Positions 48,236-63,654 of a stretch of 64,000 bases of DNA are shown here, piece after piece. Under the pieces are notes generated by a model. It was given only the letters and a program-made list of their open reading frames with translations, searched no databases and was not told where the DNA came from. How positions within the stretch are numbered: position 1 is the first letter of the stretch; the number at the start of each line of letters is the position of its first letter. The DNA is taken from NCBI GenBank assembly GCA_021521415.1, contig JAIQDT010000672.1, positions 1 through 64,000 of the forward strand, given 5' to 3'. The translations under genes and the position numbers were made by a program. This DNA comes from Bidens hawaiensis. Its lineage: Eukaryota > Streptophyta > Magnoliopsida > Asterales > Asteraceae.

Positions 48236-50459
48236 TTGTAGATCTATGCATATATTGACTCAGAAACGTCACCTAATATTAAATATCTGGTGGAGTATGT
48301 GACAAGTAAATTAATTGCCTGTTATTTTCTAATACATTTTGCAACTGAGACTTGTCACTTATACACAAATTATTAACAACATGGCTTTGTTGAATTGGAA
48401 CACTAACAGGTTTTGAACCACTTAGCCCAAGCTAGGCCAACAGCTCCAAACAATATTTACTTTGAGACAAACAAACTCATCAAACCTAAACACTTCAAGT
48501 TATTTGGAAAAATATCTCAGAGGTTAATCCGTTTTAGGTTTTAAGCTAGTGATAATATTAAGTTATTTGTGATTTTTTTTGTCATATATTTGGCTTCATT
48601 TCTGTATGTTTGTTAGAAGATGTCAACCTTCACGGTGAAGATGTTGAGGAAGAAATTGTCAAAACGTTGATACTCAACATTCTAACGATGTTGTAGATGA
48701 TTTTATTGATAATGAGATAGATGATTCTTATCATAGCATGGAAGAAATTGCTGAAATTGGTTCAGAGTTAACCTAGATAATTCAGATAGTGATGAGTCAC
48801 CTAATAACATGGAAAATGATGAGTCAAAAGATGATGTTTTGTGATGTTATTACTACATATATTAAATTGAAAGGTCAGTCATAGACACAAAATCTACATA
48901 CTGTTCCTTTCATGCTTCTTAAATTGATTGCACGATGAGGTTTACTGATTGTACAATTGGTGTTTCAGCTCATTGGACTGTGCTTTCGACTTTGACAGGC
49001 ACATGGTCTTCTTTTTTGCCACGTATAGACATACGTGTCTTCTCATATCACACCCACTTTCAATAATATACAACCACCACCCCACCACTTCTTCATCACT
49101 CTGACACACCTCATGCCTTCAATCTTCAGATTTGAAGATTGATGGAGGAAATGATGAATTCAGGTTCTTTACCTTTGTGGTCATGTAGGGTTTAGTGTGT
49201 TTGTTTAAGCTTTATGTCTTTTTGCCTTTGTGGCCATTTGGGACTTTACCTCTCTGTTTGTAGTTATATTTTTGTCATTTCTAAAAGAAGTAGATTTCGT
49301 AGGCCACAACAATCCGTTGTTTCTCAAAAGATTGTTGTCTTCGGAAGTGATGAAGAGGTGGAGGTCGACGACCAAGGACCACCATGGATTCTGTCGCCAA
49401 AATTCTTCCTTCTCTGGTAAGTTATCATATATTCATTCATTCAGTTTCCATGTGTTTTAGTTATTTGTTTTGTTGTTGCTTTTATTTTTCCAAATGATGG
49501 TTTCTTGGCCCTAAGGAAGGTGCTAGATCAAAGGAAGTCACGTTGCTATGCCACCGCTTCATCTTGACTGCACTTTAGGTTTCTTTCTCAGATATATCGC
49601 TCACGAAAGCAATCGATTACACGGATCATCGTGGAAATATATATTGACAATGAAAAAACTCATAATATAGTTGGTGAGATGTCCCTTTTTATATGCTACT
49701 TCCTGGATTTTTTTGTAAAAGTTTAAGAATAGCATTATGATTTGTGTAGTTTGGGTAATGATCAGATGCTACGTACGGGAACAGGATATTACTAACATGT
49801 CAGTTAAATTTATGGAATTTGAGTCTATCTTGAAGTTTATAAATCAAATCCTATAGTAAGGCTATAAAAGTACAGTGATACATGGCCGTAATTCTGTAAA
49901 TTGTGGTTTTACACGACTGTATAATGCTGGAAAATTTGATTGTATGGTAAAGAAGGGGCACTTATGCAGCCGTATAGGCTGTGCATATTACAGCCATATA
50001 GGGCTGGGAATACACATAATACACATAGTTATTGCTGCCATTTGATAATTGCCAACTCCTGATCATTCTATAGTTTATAACATATCATAACTGAAATGTA
50101 ACGAGTCGGTTGTGTAACGAGTTGCAAAAAAATGGAACAGGCCCATCGTGTAACGGGTCAAAAACGGTCTATATATGTGTATTACCATGTAGCAACACGG
50201 GCAGGCCTAGCACAAATGATTTCAAGCACTTAACTATAATTAAGTGAATCGATTGTTACTGGCATTTATAAAAAAGTATTTTTAGGACTCAATATTGGTA
50301 CATTAAGTGAATCAATTGTTAATGGCATTCAAAAAGTATTGTTACTCATCGTTATATACTTCTTTTAGAAATGGTTGGATAGAATCTGATGTCCTCAGTT
50401 GTGAAATTCAAGGATCACAACACCATTTTGACAGCCACACGTTGCATCTAATTAGCTTT
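48236..50459. other. degenerate DNA, possible transposon remnants, no clear gene
   Basis: 48615-48845 on the plus strand gives broken acidic frames (e.g. DFIDNEIDDSYHSMEEIAEI). Around 49374 a start ATGGATTCTGTCGCCAAAAT with a downstream GTAAG donor looks exon-like (MDSVAKILPSL) but I cannot place it. No confident gene. Confidence 0.35.
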
Positions 50460-50500
50460 ATAGTCACAAGCCCGTGTAACACACGGGTTATTAAAACTAG
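50460..50500 (+). mobile_element. Helitron 3' terminus
   Basis: CCCGTGTAACACACGGG forms a hairpin ten bases before CTAG, followed by T, the canonical Helitron 3' end. I could not place the matching 5' end upstream. Confidence 0.65.
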
Positions 50501-50799
50501 TTTATTTTAAACATAACTTTTAGTGTTAGTGTTATCTTTCTTTTTCATTTTCTTTTTCTCCAATTTTTTATTTGATTTACTTTTATGCTTCTTTAGCTAT
50601 TTTGATCTAATATGTATGTTATTGGCTATAAGTTTGTTTAGTTGTATATGAAGTTATTAAACTGCATTAATTTTTTTCCCCTATTTTGTATGGTATTTAT
50701 TGATTAATATTATGGTGAATCTATAGAATTAATTTATAGATATTATTTTTTTTTATTTTGAGCTGCTAATACTTTATAACGTATATAACTATATATTTT

Positions 50800-51950
50800 C
50801 TAGTTAACTAACACTATCAATTTTTTGCTGGATGCGGATTTTTATGCTGGTGACGATGGCTACTCTTTCTACAAGAAAGAGATCTGAAGAAGATTCCGAA
50901 CAACCTAGAATGCAATCATGTGTTGATGGAAGTGAATCTGAAAGAAGACCACATTCGACACGTTGATGGAAGTGAATCTGAAAGAAGACCACATTCGACA
51001 TGTAAGCGCAATCGTCATTTGGCTGACACTCAAGCTACCGATATGTTTCAAAGAAACTTGTTTACATGTTGTATACTATGTATAATTCGCTATTCATATT
51101 GGCTTAATTAGTATAAACTTATGCTTAACTGAAATGGGCAAGTGGGGGAATTAGCCTACTCGACTAAATATTTATTTTTTATAAATCTTGTGATCTGTCA
51201 TGACAAAATGGGCGGGTTGGGTTGGACACGGTAATTGGTCATAATGGTTTTTGGGTCAAGCTAGGATCATGTTAGGGCAGGTTTTTGGTAACTATGGTTC
51301 TATGAATGGGTTTGGTCAGAATGGTCCAATAAAAAAAGTGTCAATGTTTTTATGATTTAGAATGGGTTTTGAAGCTTCTTCTTAGTTGTGTCCAAGGGGA
51401 CAACGCGAGCCACTTAATGTCAACTGATTATATTTGGCTTAGCTTTTGAAATAATATTGACCAACACAAAGATCAACCACCGGTAGATGAACCAAATAGG
51501 CGTGGTCGAAGTATAATCCGTAGTGCTATAAATGCTTTTGAGAATCTGCCTGAAGGTTCTAAAATTTCTTTAACCATAGCTCCTGATACAAAAAACTTTG
51601 TTGGGACTTTAGCCACCTTCAAGTGACACCGAAAATCTTTCATCTTCGTTTTCCCGTTACAGAGGAAAAAGGATCAAATGGATGATACCGGATTCATCAC
51701 AACCACGTTCAAGTGAGACCGGAAATCTTCAAAATCAGGTTGTTGCACTCAAGGGGGAACTGAAACAGAACCAGGAGAAACTTAGACAAAGATATGAGCT
51801 GTATGAAAAAAATGTCAATGTTCATGAGTTCAAAGTTTGCCGATTTTGAGAGCATTGTAGCTTCATCTTCAAGTAATGGAGGAAATGAATTGAGTGGACA
51901 ACTCAATGAAAGTGGTAGTGAAGATCTGATCTAGCTAGCGTGTTAGTTAA
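50800..51950 (+). pseudogene. possible plant transposase (En/Spm-type accessory) remnant
   Basis: Broken frames include MATLSTRKRSEEDSEQPRMQ near 50856, NRRGRSIIRSAINAFENLPE near 51500, and a coiled-coil tail with NQVVALKGELKQNQEKLRQR near 51740. The layout (charged N-terminus, RGR/RGxT segment, coiled-coil tail) recalls the Ptta/En/Spm transposase-associated family, but the match is weak. A 41-bp unit is duplicated in tandem at about 50921-51002. Several stops exclude a working gene. Confidence 0.3.
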
Positions 51951-52690
51951 GACTTATTCTTTATGGTTTATTACTTGTTTTATTTACTAGCATTTTAATG
52001 TTTGAAAATACTGAACCAAGTTTTTTTTTTTTTTTTTATGTCTAGCATTTCAAAGTTATGATATTGTTGGTTTACCATTACAATGTTGTGATATTGAAAG
52101 TTATGAAGATATATGGAGACTATTTTTAGTCCTAAAAGTAAATAAATTAAGATAATGCAAATACATATTAAGGACTAAATAAGATTTTATTGAAAATTAT
52201 TTTTTAGTCTCTAAAATAACAAAATTAGATTTAAATATAATATCAAATGCTGATTTATAGTTACTGAAGGAGCATATTAGAGATTGATTTTCAAAATCTG
52301 ATTAAATGTATTGAAAGACTGGTAAATTTTGTTATAAGAGACTGATTTTTAGTCTATATGAAAAGATATTCGAGATTAAAATGGCAATGCATTTGAGATT
52401 AATTTTCAATCACTAAAAAAACATATTAAGGAACTGCGAAAGGTGACCTTGGTCAACAGAATAAATCTTCAGGTGGCTGGGGTGCTATCAAGACTACTTC
52501 ATCTGAAACTAGTGGTGGTTCAGGATTGGGGGCATGAAGTTCAAACGTGTCGAAAGGTGACGAACCTACATGGGTTTTAAAGAAAAATCAAGACGAGACT
52601 GCGATGGGTTCAGGATCAGGTGTTTACAAAGAAGCTGATGCTGATATTCTTGAGCACGAGTAAAATCAAGCAATAAACCAAAGAGGAGAA
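51951..52690. other. AT-rich DNA, then an LTR-element 3' scrap
   Basis: 51951-52430 is AT-rich with nothing recognised. 52440-52663 is an open stretch of Gly/Ser/Asp-rich codons ending before AAAGAGGAGAA, a polypurine-like tract touching the LTR at 52691. Confidence 0.4.
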
Positions 52691-53027
52691 TGTTGGGCTA
52701 TATTTATGGTTTATGCTTTATGTTTTGGGCTTTGTTTTGGGCTACACTATGTAAACCGAAGTCAAGGGATTTTGGTGGGCTTTGTATGTACTTGGGCTTA
52801 GGTATTATATGTCACTATATATATGATGTATGTAGTTTATGTTGGGGTTGGTCGATCGTTGGTCGTTGGTCGTTGTTAGCCGAATAGAGAGTATCACCGT
52901 GTAAGTCGATACTAAAGGGCTTAAGCACCCGACGTAATATATACGTGTGTTTTGAAGCAAGATCTATCGTGTCTATTGTGTTACTTGATTACTCTAGAAT
53001 CGGTTCTTTGTTAGATTCCGCCTAACA
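52691..53027 (+). repeat. LTR, about 337 bp (solo or remnant)
   Basis: Begins TGTTGGGCTATATTTATGG after a purine tract and ends TTCCGCCTAACA. It contains a TATA-like ACTATATATATG. The next bases, ACTTGATATCACATTG, only loosely resemble a primer-binding site, and no second LTR was found in the window. Confidence 0.6.
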
Positions 53028-53955
53028 AAGGTTTTACTTGATATCACATTGAAAGATCCGTTCCACGAGACTTACAGTTGAGACTATCGCTATGTTATTT
53101 TAAGACATGTACCTTATGATTGTAAGAAATGGTTGACTTAATTTTATATTTCAACAAAAGTTTTAATTAATTCTGATTTTAAAACTGTGTCAACACCGAA
53201 TGTAAGGCTGTCGGGATCGAGGACTTACACATGTCCTGCATGCTAGGTGATTTTTGAAACGCTTAAGTGAACAATGATTTGTTATGTGGTTTAATCAATT
53301 GTGTTTTGTTGCAGGTAAGTCGGCTTACTGAGAAAACAAAAAAACTAAGATTAACCCGCGTGACACTCGAGGCTAAACTAGTATATGTATACATCTTTCC
53401 ACCACCGATGTGGAAAGAGCTTCATGTTCATAGTTTTAAATGTTTCGATCACATAATATAGTGTCGATATCTCTTTCGTCTTAGCTTGACTTTTGACACG
53501 CTTTAATTCGTTGTGATTCTCTCACGTTGAAGGACACAAACGCAATAAATAATAATTATATTAGTAACAACAATACAAACAATTTGAACGCATTTTCACT
53601 AAAATTCCAATAAGTTTTTGGTTAAGGCGTTGGACTCTGGGTTTTGAGAAGAGAAGGGTTGTTTCGGAGGAAGCATATGTGTTGGCAAGTTAGAGTTCAC
53701 GTACTCGAGGTGGCATAATTAAATTCCATGCTACGTGGAAGAAGTGTAGGCTTCACGTTGACAAAATATCGATGCCAATGAATTTCAATCTCATGCATGA
53801 TCAACACATGTGTGAGCTTAAAAGTAACTTGAAAAGATGACAGATGTTTTTAAAATATCCTACACGTGTTAAGGGTTACAGATGTAGGCTAGTAAACTGT
53901 TTTATTAATAAAGCATATGAAACGGGAGGTGAACTAGTTTTTGGAAAGTTATATA
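53028..53955. other. intergenic DNA, no gene seen
   Basis: No convincing exon or element edges were recognised. Confidence 0.45.
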
Positions 53956-55014
53956 GTTAATGGCCATTTTCGTCCCTGTGGTTTGCAACTTTCGCCACTT
54001 CAGTCCAAAATTTGTATTTTTGTCAATTTAGTCCTCATAGTTTTAAATATTAGCCAATTACGTCCTATCCGTCTAACGGCATCCAACTATGCCGTTAGTT
54101 TAAGGGTATTTTTGTCTTTCTCCTTTTTATTTTGAGTTATTGGTCATTTTCATCCCTGTGGTTTGATACTTTTGCCAATTCAGTCCAAAGTTTGAACTTT
54201 TGTCAATTTAAGTCAGTTTTTTTTTCTATAACCCTAGAGAGCATTATCCAAGCCCAAAACAAGTCTGCATTTACTCTGTCGAAAACAGTAATCATACCCC
54301 CTCCTCTCGTATTTAGTTTTTAGACGGTTCCTAAACTCCCCCCCATGGTGGAATTCAATAGTAAAGTGGTCAAAACAATTCCGTGAAACCGAATTGTACG
54401 GAAAAAACAAAAAATCGTTTCTTTGATGAATGCATAATATTTAGGGTTTAGAGATTAACATATCATAACGAAAATCTGGGTCGTAATCAACTATTATACA
54501 TTAATCAACAAAACAATCTTTAGTTTTTTCTGTATAATTCGGTTTCAGGGAATTACCTTGACCACTTTACCATTGAATTCCACCATGGAGAAGATTTAGG
54601 TAATGTCTAGAAACTAAATATAAAGGGGGGGTATGATTACTGTTGACAATAGAGTAAATGCATACCAGTATTTGAGGTTGCTCGATGGTTTTGGGCTTGA
54701 ATTATGCTCTTCAGGGTTATAAACAAAAAACATAAAAAATAAAAAGAAAACTAAACATTAAATTGACAAATTTTCAAACTTTGGACTGAATTGGCAAAGA
54801 TATCAAACCACAGGGACTAAAATGACCATTATCTCAAAATTAAAATAAGAAAGACAAAATTACCCTTAAACTAACGGCATAACTGGATGCCGTTAGACGG
54901 ATGGGACGTAATTGGCTAATCTTTAAAACTATGAGGACTAAATTGACAAAATTAAAAATTTTGGACTGAAGTGGCGAAAGTAGCAAACCACAGGGACGAA
55001 AATGGCCATTAACT
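53956..55014. mobile_element. foldback element of about 1.06 kb
   Basis: AGTTAATGGCCATTTTCGTC at the left mirrors GACGAAAATGGCCATTAACT at the right, and the inversion continues through almost the whole element (e.g. GACCACTTTACCATTGAATT near 54560 against AATTCAATAGTAAAGTGGTC near 54352). The outer arms also contain an internal duplicate of CATTTTCRTCCCTGTGGTTTG, at 53961 and 54144. The transcript would form a roughly 500-bp hairpin. No ORF of note. Confidence 0.85.
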
Positions 55015-55440
55015 CTTGATAATAAATATAAGTATTTCAAGTTTTCTTAAATTATAGATTCAACAGTGAAAGTTGGCATATTTTAGTACGTGTTTCAGTG
55101 AGTCTTAGTTATTAGTGACATGGTATCCCAGATAATCTAACAAGACAAGACATCGAATAGGACATCCTAGTCTCGTAATCAGGTTTTCCAAATATTTTAC
55201 TGTAGTCACCAAGTTTAGCGAATTTTTACCTACGATATCGAACCGAGCATTTTCTGTTTCGAAACCGGTACTACCGGTACTAAGTTTTTGAAATATTCTA
55301 AGACCGGGAATTTTGGAAACAGTACCAGACAGTCTATATGAAGCTCGTCCCTAGATCTGCTTCTCTCTCTCTCTCTTAGTGTGTGTATGCACTGATTAAT
55401 TTGGACGAGGGAATCGAGCGAGCCAACAAGCCGGCTATTG

Positions 55441-55655
55441 AGCGAGCCACGAGCTAGGCGAGATAACCCTAGATCAGGCTTGATTGCGCTCGTATACAAA
55501 CAAGCTTTTTTTGAGCTATCTTCGAGTGAGCTACAAACCTTTTCATATTCAGCGAGCCACGGCGTGATACAACCCTGGATCAGGCTCAAATCCTCTCGTA
55601 TACAAACATCCATTATTTAAGCTATCTTCAAGTGAGCTACAAACTTTTCCACAAG
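55441..55655. repeat. 110-bp tandem duplication
   Basis: AGCGAGCCACG starts at 55441 and 55551; both units contain CTCGTATACAAACA and GTGAGCTACAAAC. Confidence 0.8.
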
Positions 55656-56873
55656 TCTATTATAGCCTAATGTTATCAATCCATGATGGGAAGACTTTTC
55701 CTTGATTAAGGATCGGGTTTCAAATTCGATACTTTAGAAAAACTACAAACCCTATAGGTTGACGTCATGAATTCCATCTTCAAAAACCATAAATAAAGAT
55801 GTAGATATAGAAATTAAAGAATGTCTAACTAGTAGTAGAGGTAGTAGTAGGTGGTCGTAGTGGTAGAGGTCGAGGTAGTCGTAGTTGTCGTAGTCGAATT
55901 AGTAGTCGTTGTAGTCATATTCGTCGTCGCGGTCGTGATGGTGGTGGTGGTGGTTAAGATTTACAAGTATTTCCTTATTAAGGAACCTAACTACATATAT
56001 ACCCAATCTTAAATCTTAAATTAATACAAAATTAAACATTATGACCTTTAAGGATTACAACAAAATAAGGATACATTCTCTATAGAAATGAGCATTCAAC
56101 GCCACCCTTGCTGCTGGCCAGCCACTACCACGTCGACAACCACCACTGGAAATGCCACCAAATCAATCCGAACCACCATATAACCCTCTTTTTCCATCTA
56201 TGGGGGTCAATGGTTTTAGGGACGAAGACCATCGCTAGCCGTTGCAACTCCACCTTCCCTTCTCGATTAATATATGCACACAATCGATTTTCCTATCTTC
56301 CTTTTCCAAATCGTATATGCACACCATTCAGCCCCTTCACCAGGAAAACGCATAGAAACCCTAGATCTCAGGAGGAGGGAGGAGATGAAGTGGAGGAATG
56401 TTTTCGGTGGTTTCCAGCGTGATGATGTTTCCGACGTTGATTGCAGCCAAAGTGGCTGTCTATGTGGTGCCGGGCAGCTTGGATACTCCACAAGTCCACA
56501 ATGAAAACAAAAACAAACTCAAACAAAAAAATATAGTAACGTGATATATTTTATAAGAGTTTTTAAGTTTATGTAAATAATTATAAAAAAGGTAAAGTTG
56601 TCATTCTAAATTCACTTTTAAAAAATAAATTAAAACGGATATATTTGATAATTTTAGTTAACTAAAAGGATACATGAAATTTATTTTTTCGATTAGATAT
56701 ATATATGCAATAAATAAATTTAGGAAGGGAAAATATACAAATGCTATAACAATAAATGTTTTTTTTGAACAGGGCTAATAGTAATAATAATAATGGAAAT
56801 GCAATATTTTGGTTATTGATTTTTTTCTAACAAATACCTCCATTCTCTCAAGTTTCAATTTTCAAATGCGAAA
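55656..56873. other. upstream region of copy C
   Basis: GTAGTCGTAG-type trinucleotide repeats lie at 55835-55955. A GC-richer stretch at 56108-56504 has overlapping frames on both strands without recognisable motifs, so I do not call a gene. The rest is AT-rich. Confidence 0.45.
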
Positions 56874-59397
<2,524 letters not shown>

Positions 59398-59498
59398 GCA
59401 GGGTAGTAAATGCAAACAGGTTTCACGCGTATTTACAAATGAATGGAGTTAAGTGGAGTTGTTACTAATTAGTGGTAGGGAGTTGGGTGAGGTAGAAG

Positions 59499-60045
59499 CA
59501 ATGTTTTAAAACCCGGTATTTTACTCGTACCGGATTTAGTTCAAAAATAGTACAACCGGTTGAATCGGAACGTACCAAGATGTTTAACCGGGTTGAATAA
59601 TTTACTTTATAATTTTATATAAATACAATTTAAAAATAAAAAACCCCAAAATTGCATTAATAAACATCGCACTTGAACTAAATATCACATATGAACAAGG
59701 TCGCATCAGATAGAAAGTTTGTACTTTGTATACGAAATCCGTCAATTACAAAAGATGTAAATAAACGGACATTGAATTTACATGATACAAAATTGGTTGA
59801 GTAACGAATCTTCGTTTACCGTGTTTACTCGTTTAAATTTTATCCCGCTATGTTAAATATGGGTCGCAAAAATAGCAAAAAACTCTTGGACTTAAATCGG
59901 TTTGCCGGTTTAAACCGGTATTTTAAAAAAGAGCGGCACTAGAATGTTCTAGCAAACCGTTCAAAAATATCAGGCTCTAAATACCGATTGCCTTACGAAA
60001 ATCCAGTATAACGGGCCGATAAGTACCGGTTTTTAAAACATTTGG
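59499..60045. mobile_element. TIR element 3' of copy C
   Basis: CAATGTTTTAAAACCCGGTA at the left mirrors TACCGGTTTTTAAAACATTT at the right. The 3' flank of copy B lacks it at the same place (TAGAAGATTTAAATTTG). Internal ACCGG-rich blocks repeat. About 547 bp, no ORF. Confidence 0.7.
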
Positions 60046-60491
60046 TACAAGAACTAAATTGTGATAGGAAGGTTTGTGTTAGCCAATATATTCATATATC
60101 TCTTTAGTATTATTCATTTAGATATTTTTTAGCATTATCTAAAATTTGAATAATTTGAATGTTATTAGATAGCTCTAGCATCTTTATCATCTCATTATAT
60201 ATCTTTTTATCGTTTATTACATCATATTCAAGGTTGCAGCATCTTATATAATCTAAACAAAACACCTTACAAGTTTATCAAGAAAACAACAAAAGATTTA
60301 GAGGGATTATTGGAAGACGATGGAACTTTAATTTTCATTACCAAATATCATGAGATTGTAGGGAGATAACTATCTGTGTTGGAAGCATCACATGGTTATA
60401 CTTGCAATTTATCAACTCACAAAAGCCTTTACCGGCTCCAGAAGCAACAAATTTCGTAGTGTGGGAGTAGACAGATGGTTATATTACCGTT
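60046..60491. other. intergenic DNA
   Basis: No gene seen; GAGATTGTAGGGAGATAACT and TGTGTTGGAAGCATCACATG at 60350-60400 vaguely recall a Copia gag start, too short to call. Confidence 0.35.
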
Positions 60492-60872
60492 TGTAGGTCC
60501 CTTGAATGGATCTAACAATATGCTCTTGAATCAATCTTACTTGTGAGCTAGCGGAAATCACTCACAAGCAACCGAGATCTTTGATCTTACTTTGTGTTAC
60601 TTATTGCCAAAAATAGTAAGAGAGAGGGAGAGTAGAGAGAGTTGGTGAGAAAGGTAAGGATAAGATTTTCAAAAGATTGTGTTGAATGGGTATGGTTGCA
60701 CTATTTATAGTGTAAGCCATCCCATGCTTTCTTCATTTCATGGGCCCTTAAAGGGCTTTGTGTACATGGCCTAAGGCCCAAACGTTATTACAACATAAAA
60801 CGAAAGCTAGCAAAATACAACGTGAATCAATTATATAATACAAAAAACCACATTACAAAATAGGGCCAAACA
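60492..60872 (-). repeat. 3' LTR of a minus-strand LTR retroelement
   Basis: On the minus strand it starts TGTTTGGCCCTATTTTGTAA and ends CAAGGGACCTACA. The polypurine tract CTAGAGGGAGAT directly precedes it. The element extends right and leaves the window; its 5' LTR is not seen. Confidence 0.75.
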
Positions 60873-61020
60873 ATCTCCCTCTAGTCTTTAGTATTATCTT
60901 CAGCCTTCGTCTTCAGTCGGTCTCGTACTCAAAGGGGGAGTCACAATTAAATAGTTGATTGTCAACAAGATAATGAACGAACTTGTTGAACTTTTCAACT
61001 ATCATGTAGGTGTTGTCCCT

Positions 61021-61513
61021 TCAAGCATCTTCAACTGTGGCCAAAGGAGAATTGTACAACTTCAACAAGTCCTCCTTGCCGAGACTAGCCAGCTCATGCT
61101 CATCAAAGAAGCGAAGCATATGCATGGTCTCACAGTGAATGATGATCTCCCCGGTGCTGTTGTCGAATTCCCAGTTAATGAAATCATGGAGCATGTTGGG
61201 CAAGAATGGTTCTCCATGGTAGATTGGTTGCCGATGATCTTTCAACATGTTGTACATCCATGCCTTTCTTCTCTTGCCGGTGACAGGATCGACTTCGGTA
61301 GGATGCAAGTAAGCTCCCTTTGTTAATCTTGAAATTGGGGTAGTCATCCTTCCACTTTCTGCTAAAAAATCTCTTAAACCAACCCTCCAACTTATCTTCA
61401 CAAGCTCCCTTACCCACGATTCTTCGAAAATAATTCATTTCAAATTGAGACAATAAATGCATTTTCGAGTAGCGCATGTAGGTAAGATCTCCATTTGCAC
61501 ATATGATAGCCAA
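61021..61513 (-). pseudogene. unrecognised retroelement-associated ORF, C-terminal part, broken
   Basis: Two overlapping minus-strand frames carry one protein split by a frameshift. The first has LTYMRYSKMHLLSQFEMNYF, EGWFKRFFSRKWKDDYPNFK. The second has AYLHPTEVDPVTGKRRKAWM, FINWEFDNSTGEIIIHCETM and FFDEHELASLGKEDLLKLYN. Composition and codon texture look protein-coding. I recognise no domain. It lies between a polypurine tract/LTR and the acidic and coiled-coil frames to its right, so it is probably an extra ORF of the LTR element. Confidence 0.55.
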
Positions 61514-61708
61514 GTTTTGCTGTCATCGTGTGATTTGAAGTAAAGAATGGGGGAGTGATCGTGGCACGGGTAGATTCAGCATCTGATGCTGGCATTTTTG
61601 CTTATAACTTACCACTTTTTCTTTCTGGGCTTAGGCATTTGAGAAGTATCAGTAACAGGAAGAGCAACAATAGTAGCAGTCTCTTGATCTGGATCTCAGG
61701 CCTCCTAT

Positions 61709-62899
61709 TCAGGTGTGTATATGGATTTGGAGAGTAATATATGCCATCATCATCAGAGCCATCTTCTTAGGAAACTGGGTACCTGCAAGTTTATCAACCT
61801 CAAAAATAAAATGAAACTCATCATCCAAACCTACATCCCTTTCTCTTGTTTTCTGAGCAGCATCACCAGACATGGGGTCATCACGTCGCATATCAACGTG
61901 CGAAGCAGTTTGTTTGTCTGCTCCACTGCCACCACCAACACCAACACTAGCACCTCCATTACCACCACCATTATTTCCACCATCAGAATCATTATCAGCG
62001 TCATCCTGCTCGTCAAAACTATCCATAACATCATCATCTTCATCCTCCTCATCTTCATCACTTTCCTCATCACCACCAGCTTCAGTCACTCCACCAATAC
62101 AAGTTACAACATGAATACTTCCTGAACCACCAACTCTAGCACCAACAATCGTGCCAACCACTAAAGCATCACTGCTGGTAACATCAATACCAGCACCACT
62201 ACCGCTAACACCAATACTAGGACCAGCCATGACAGATTGTCCTTTCCTATTTTATTTCCTCCATCTTTTCTAATCGAAGCTCACCCAACCTCCAAAGACG
62301 GACCTTAAACAGTCCTTCTGATCATCGCTATCTTGATATGTGAACTTTATTATTTCTGAAGCGGCTAGATACTTGTTGACCAAGTCTTCATTCATTTTTA
62401 GTTGAGCTTCATTCAAACGATCATGCTCTTTAGTCTTGGCCTTCAAACAACCAATCTCATATCTGAGTTCTAAATTCTCAACTATAAGAGTACCAACATT
62501 CCTTGAAGATCCTTGAATATCCTCAAGCAAGGTAATCCTAGCCTCCAGACATTCAGTTTCAAGCAGCAGCCTATCAATCTCCTTCACCAAAGCATTCCTT
62601 AGACTTGTTCCAATGCGAGAGAAAGATGGCAAATCACTTTCAAGGTAAGAGACTCTTGACTCCAGTCTCACACCATCATCATGGTGTTGAGCGAGTGACA
62701 GAGATTAATCGGTCAATAAATTATGTTGATTGTCAACTCTCTTTTGGAGAACTTTAATCGTCCTTTGTTGACTAGTAATGAGAGCTCTGTCAGCCTCTTT
62801 TTCATTCTCCAATCGCACCACCCGTTCAACTAACACTGCTTTCTCCTTCTCAGTCTCTACTGTCTTTTTCTTTTGGTCCTTCACAAACTCAAGCAACAC
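61709..62899 (-). pseudogene. coiled-coil then acidic protein, one frame with two stops
   Basis: The minus strand stays in one frame from 62899 to 61709, interrupted by stops at 62705 and 62270. Residues first form a coiled coil (LVERVVRLENEKEADRALIT, then SYLES, EIDRLLLETECLEARITLLE). A Gly/Ser/Val stretch and a highly acidic run (DEESDEDEEDEDDDVMDSFD) follow, then Gly/Asn repeats and DDEFHFIFEVDKLAGTQFP. I do not recognise the family. Upstream Pro/Thr-rich frames (63642-62881) probably belong to the same coding region, joined by a frameshift near 62890. Confidence 0.55.
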
Positions 62900-63642
62900 C
62901 TTTCTCGATCAGCCCGCTTGGCGTTTGATTCCTCCAGTGATATAATCCTATCAAGGATAGGATTAGTGTATACTGAAGCCTTCTTGTACTTACCACCGAA
63001 CATGGGTGTTGGGGTTAGGATTGGGGATTTTGTGGTAGTGGGAGGAGTGAAGGATTGGGTAGGTTCGGCTGTTGTTTGTAAAGGTAAGGTTATGGTTTGG
63101 GTTGGAAAGGAAGCATTTAGGGCTAAGGGCATGGTTTGGGTTTGGGTTAAGGCTTGGGTAGGTGGTGGGATGGCAAGTGAAAAAGTAGAGGGCGAGGAAG
63201 GGAATGTGGATGACCAGAAGGTTGTGGCTCTAAGCGTTGAGGTAAATGTTGGTGACCTAAAGGGTGAGGTGAAAGTTGGTGGAGAGTGTGTTTGTTGGAA
63301 GGGTCAGGTTTGTATGGGTTGGTCTGGAGAGGTTATGGGAATGTATATGTCGGGTAGAGATGATCCGAGGATGGGTGCAAGTTGTAAAGGGGAAAGTTCG
63401 GGGCTGGTCACGGGTGAGTCATGGAGTATGGTTCTGGTTGAATGTTTGGTTTTGGTTTTACGACGGGGAACCTTGACTTGTTTGCCTTTCATGGCAGCCA
63501 AAGTGCAGGATAAGGTAGTGGGTGAGGCAATGTGAGGGTCAGGTTGAGTAGTTTGTGTAAGTCGAGTGGTGGTTTGTGTTCCTGTGGTGGAAAGGTTGAT
63601 TATCAAGGAAGGGGCCTTCTTGGAGTTCCCGACCTTCTTCAA
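62881..63642 (-). pseudogene. Pro/Thr-rich N-terminal part of the same decayed ORF
   Basis: One frame with a stop at 63304 encodes Thr/Pro/Ser-rich sequence (TTTRLTQTTQPDPHIASPTT; KGKQVKVPRRKTKTKHSTRT; TPPTTTKSPILTPTPMFGGK). It ends next to a Copia reverse transcriptase fragment. The plus-strand frame 62873-63535 (Val/Gly-rich) is its shadow. Function unknown. Confidence 0.45.
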
Positions 63643-63654
63643 ACACTTAAGCGG

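Noticed and set aside
62873..63535. 220-aa Val/Gly-rich plus-strand frame
   Set aside because: Shadow of the Pro/Thr-rich minus-strand frame; the minus strand has the more protein-like composition and matches neighbouring frames.
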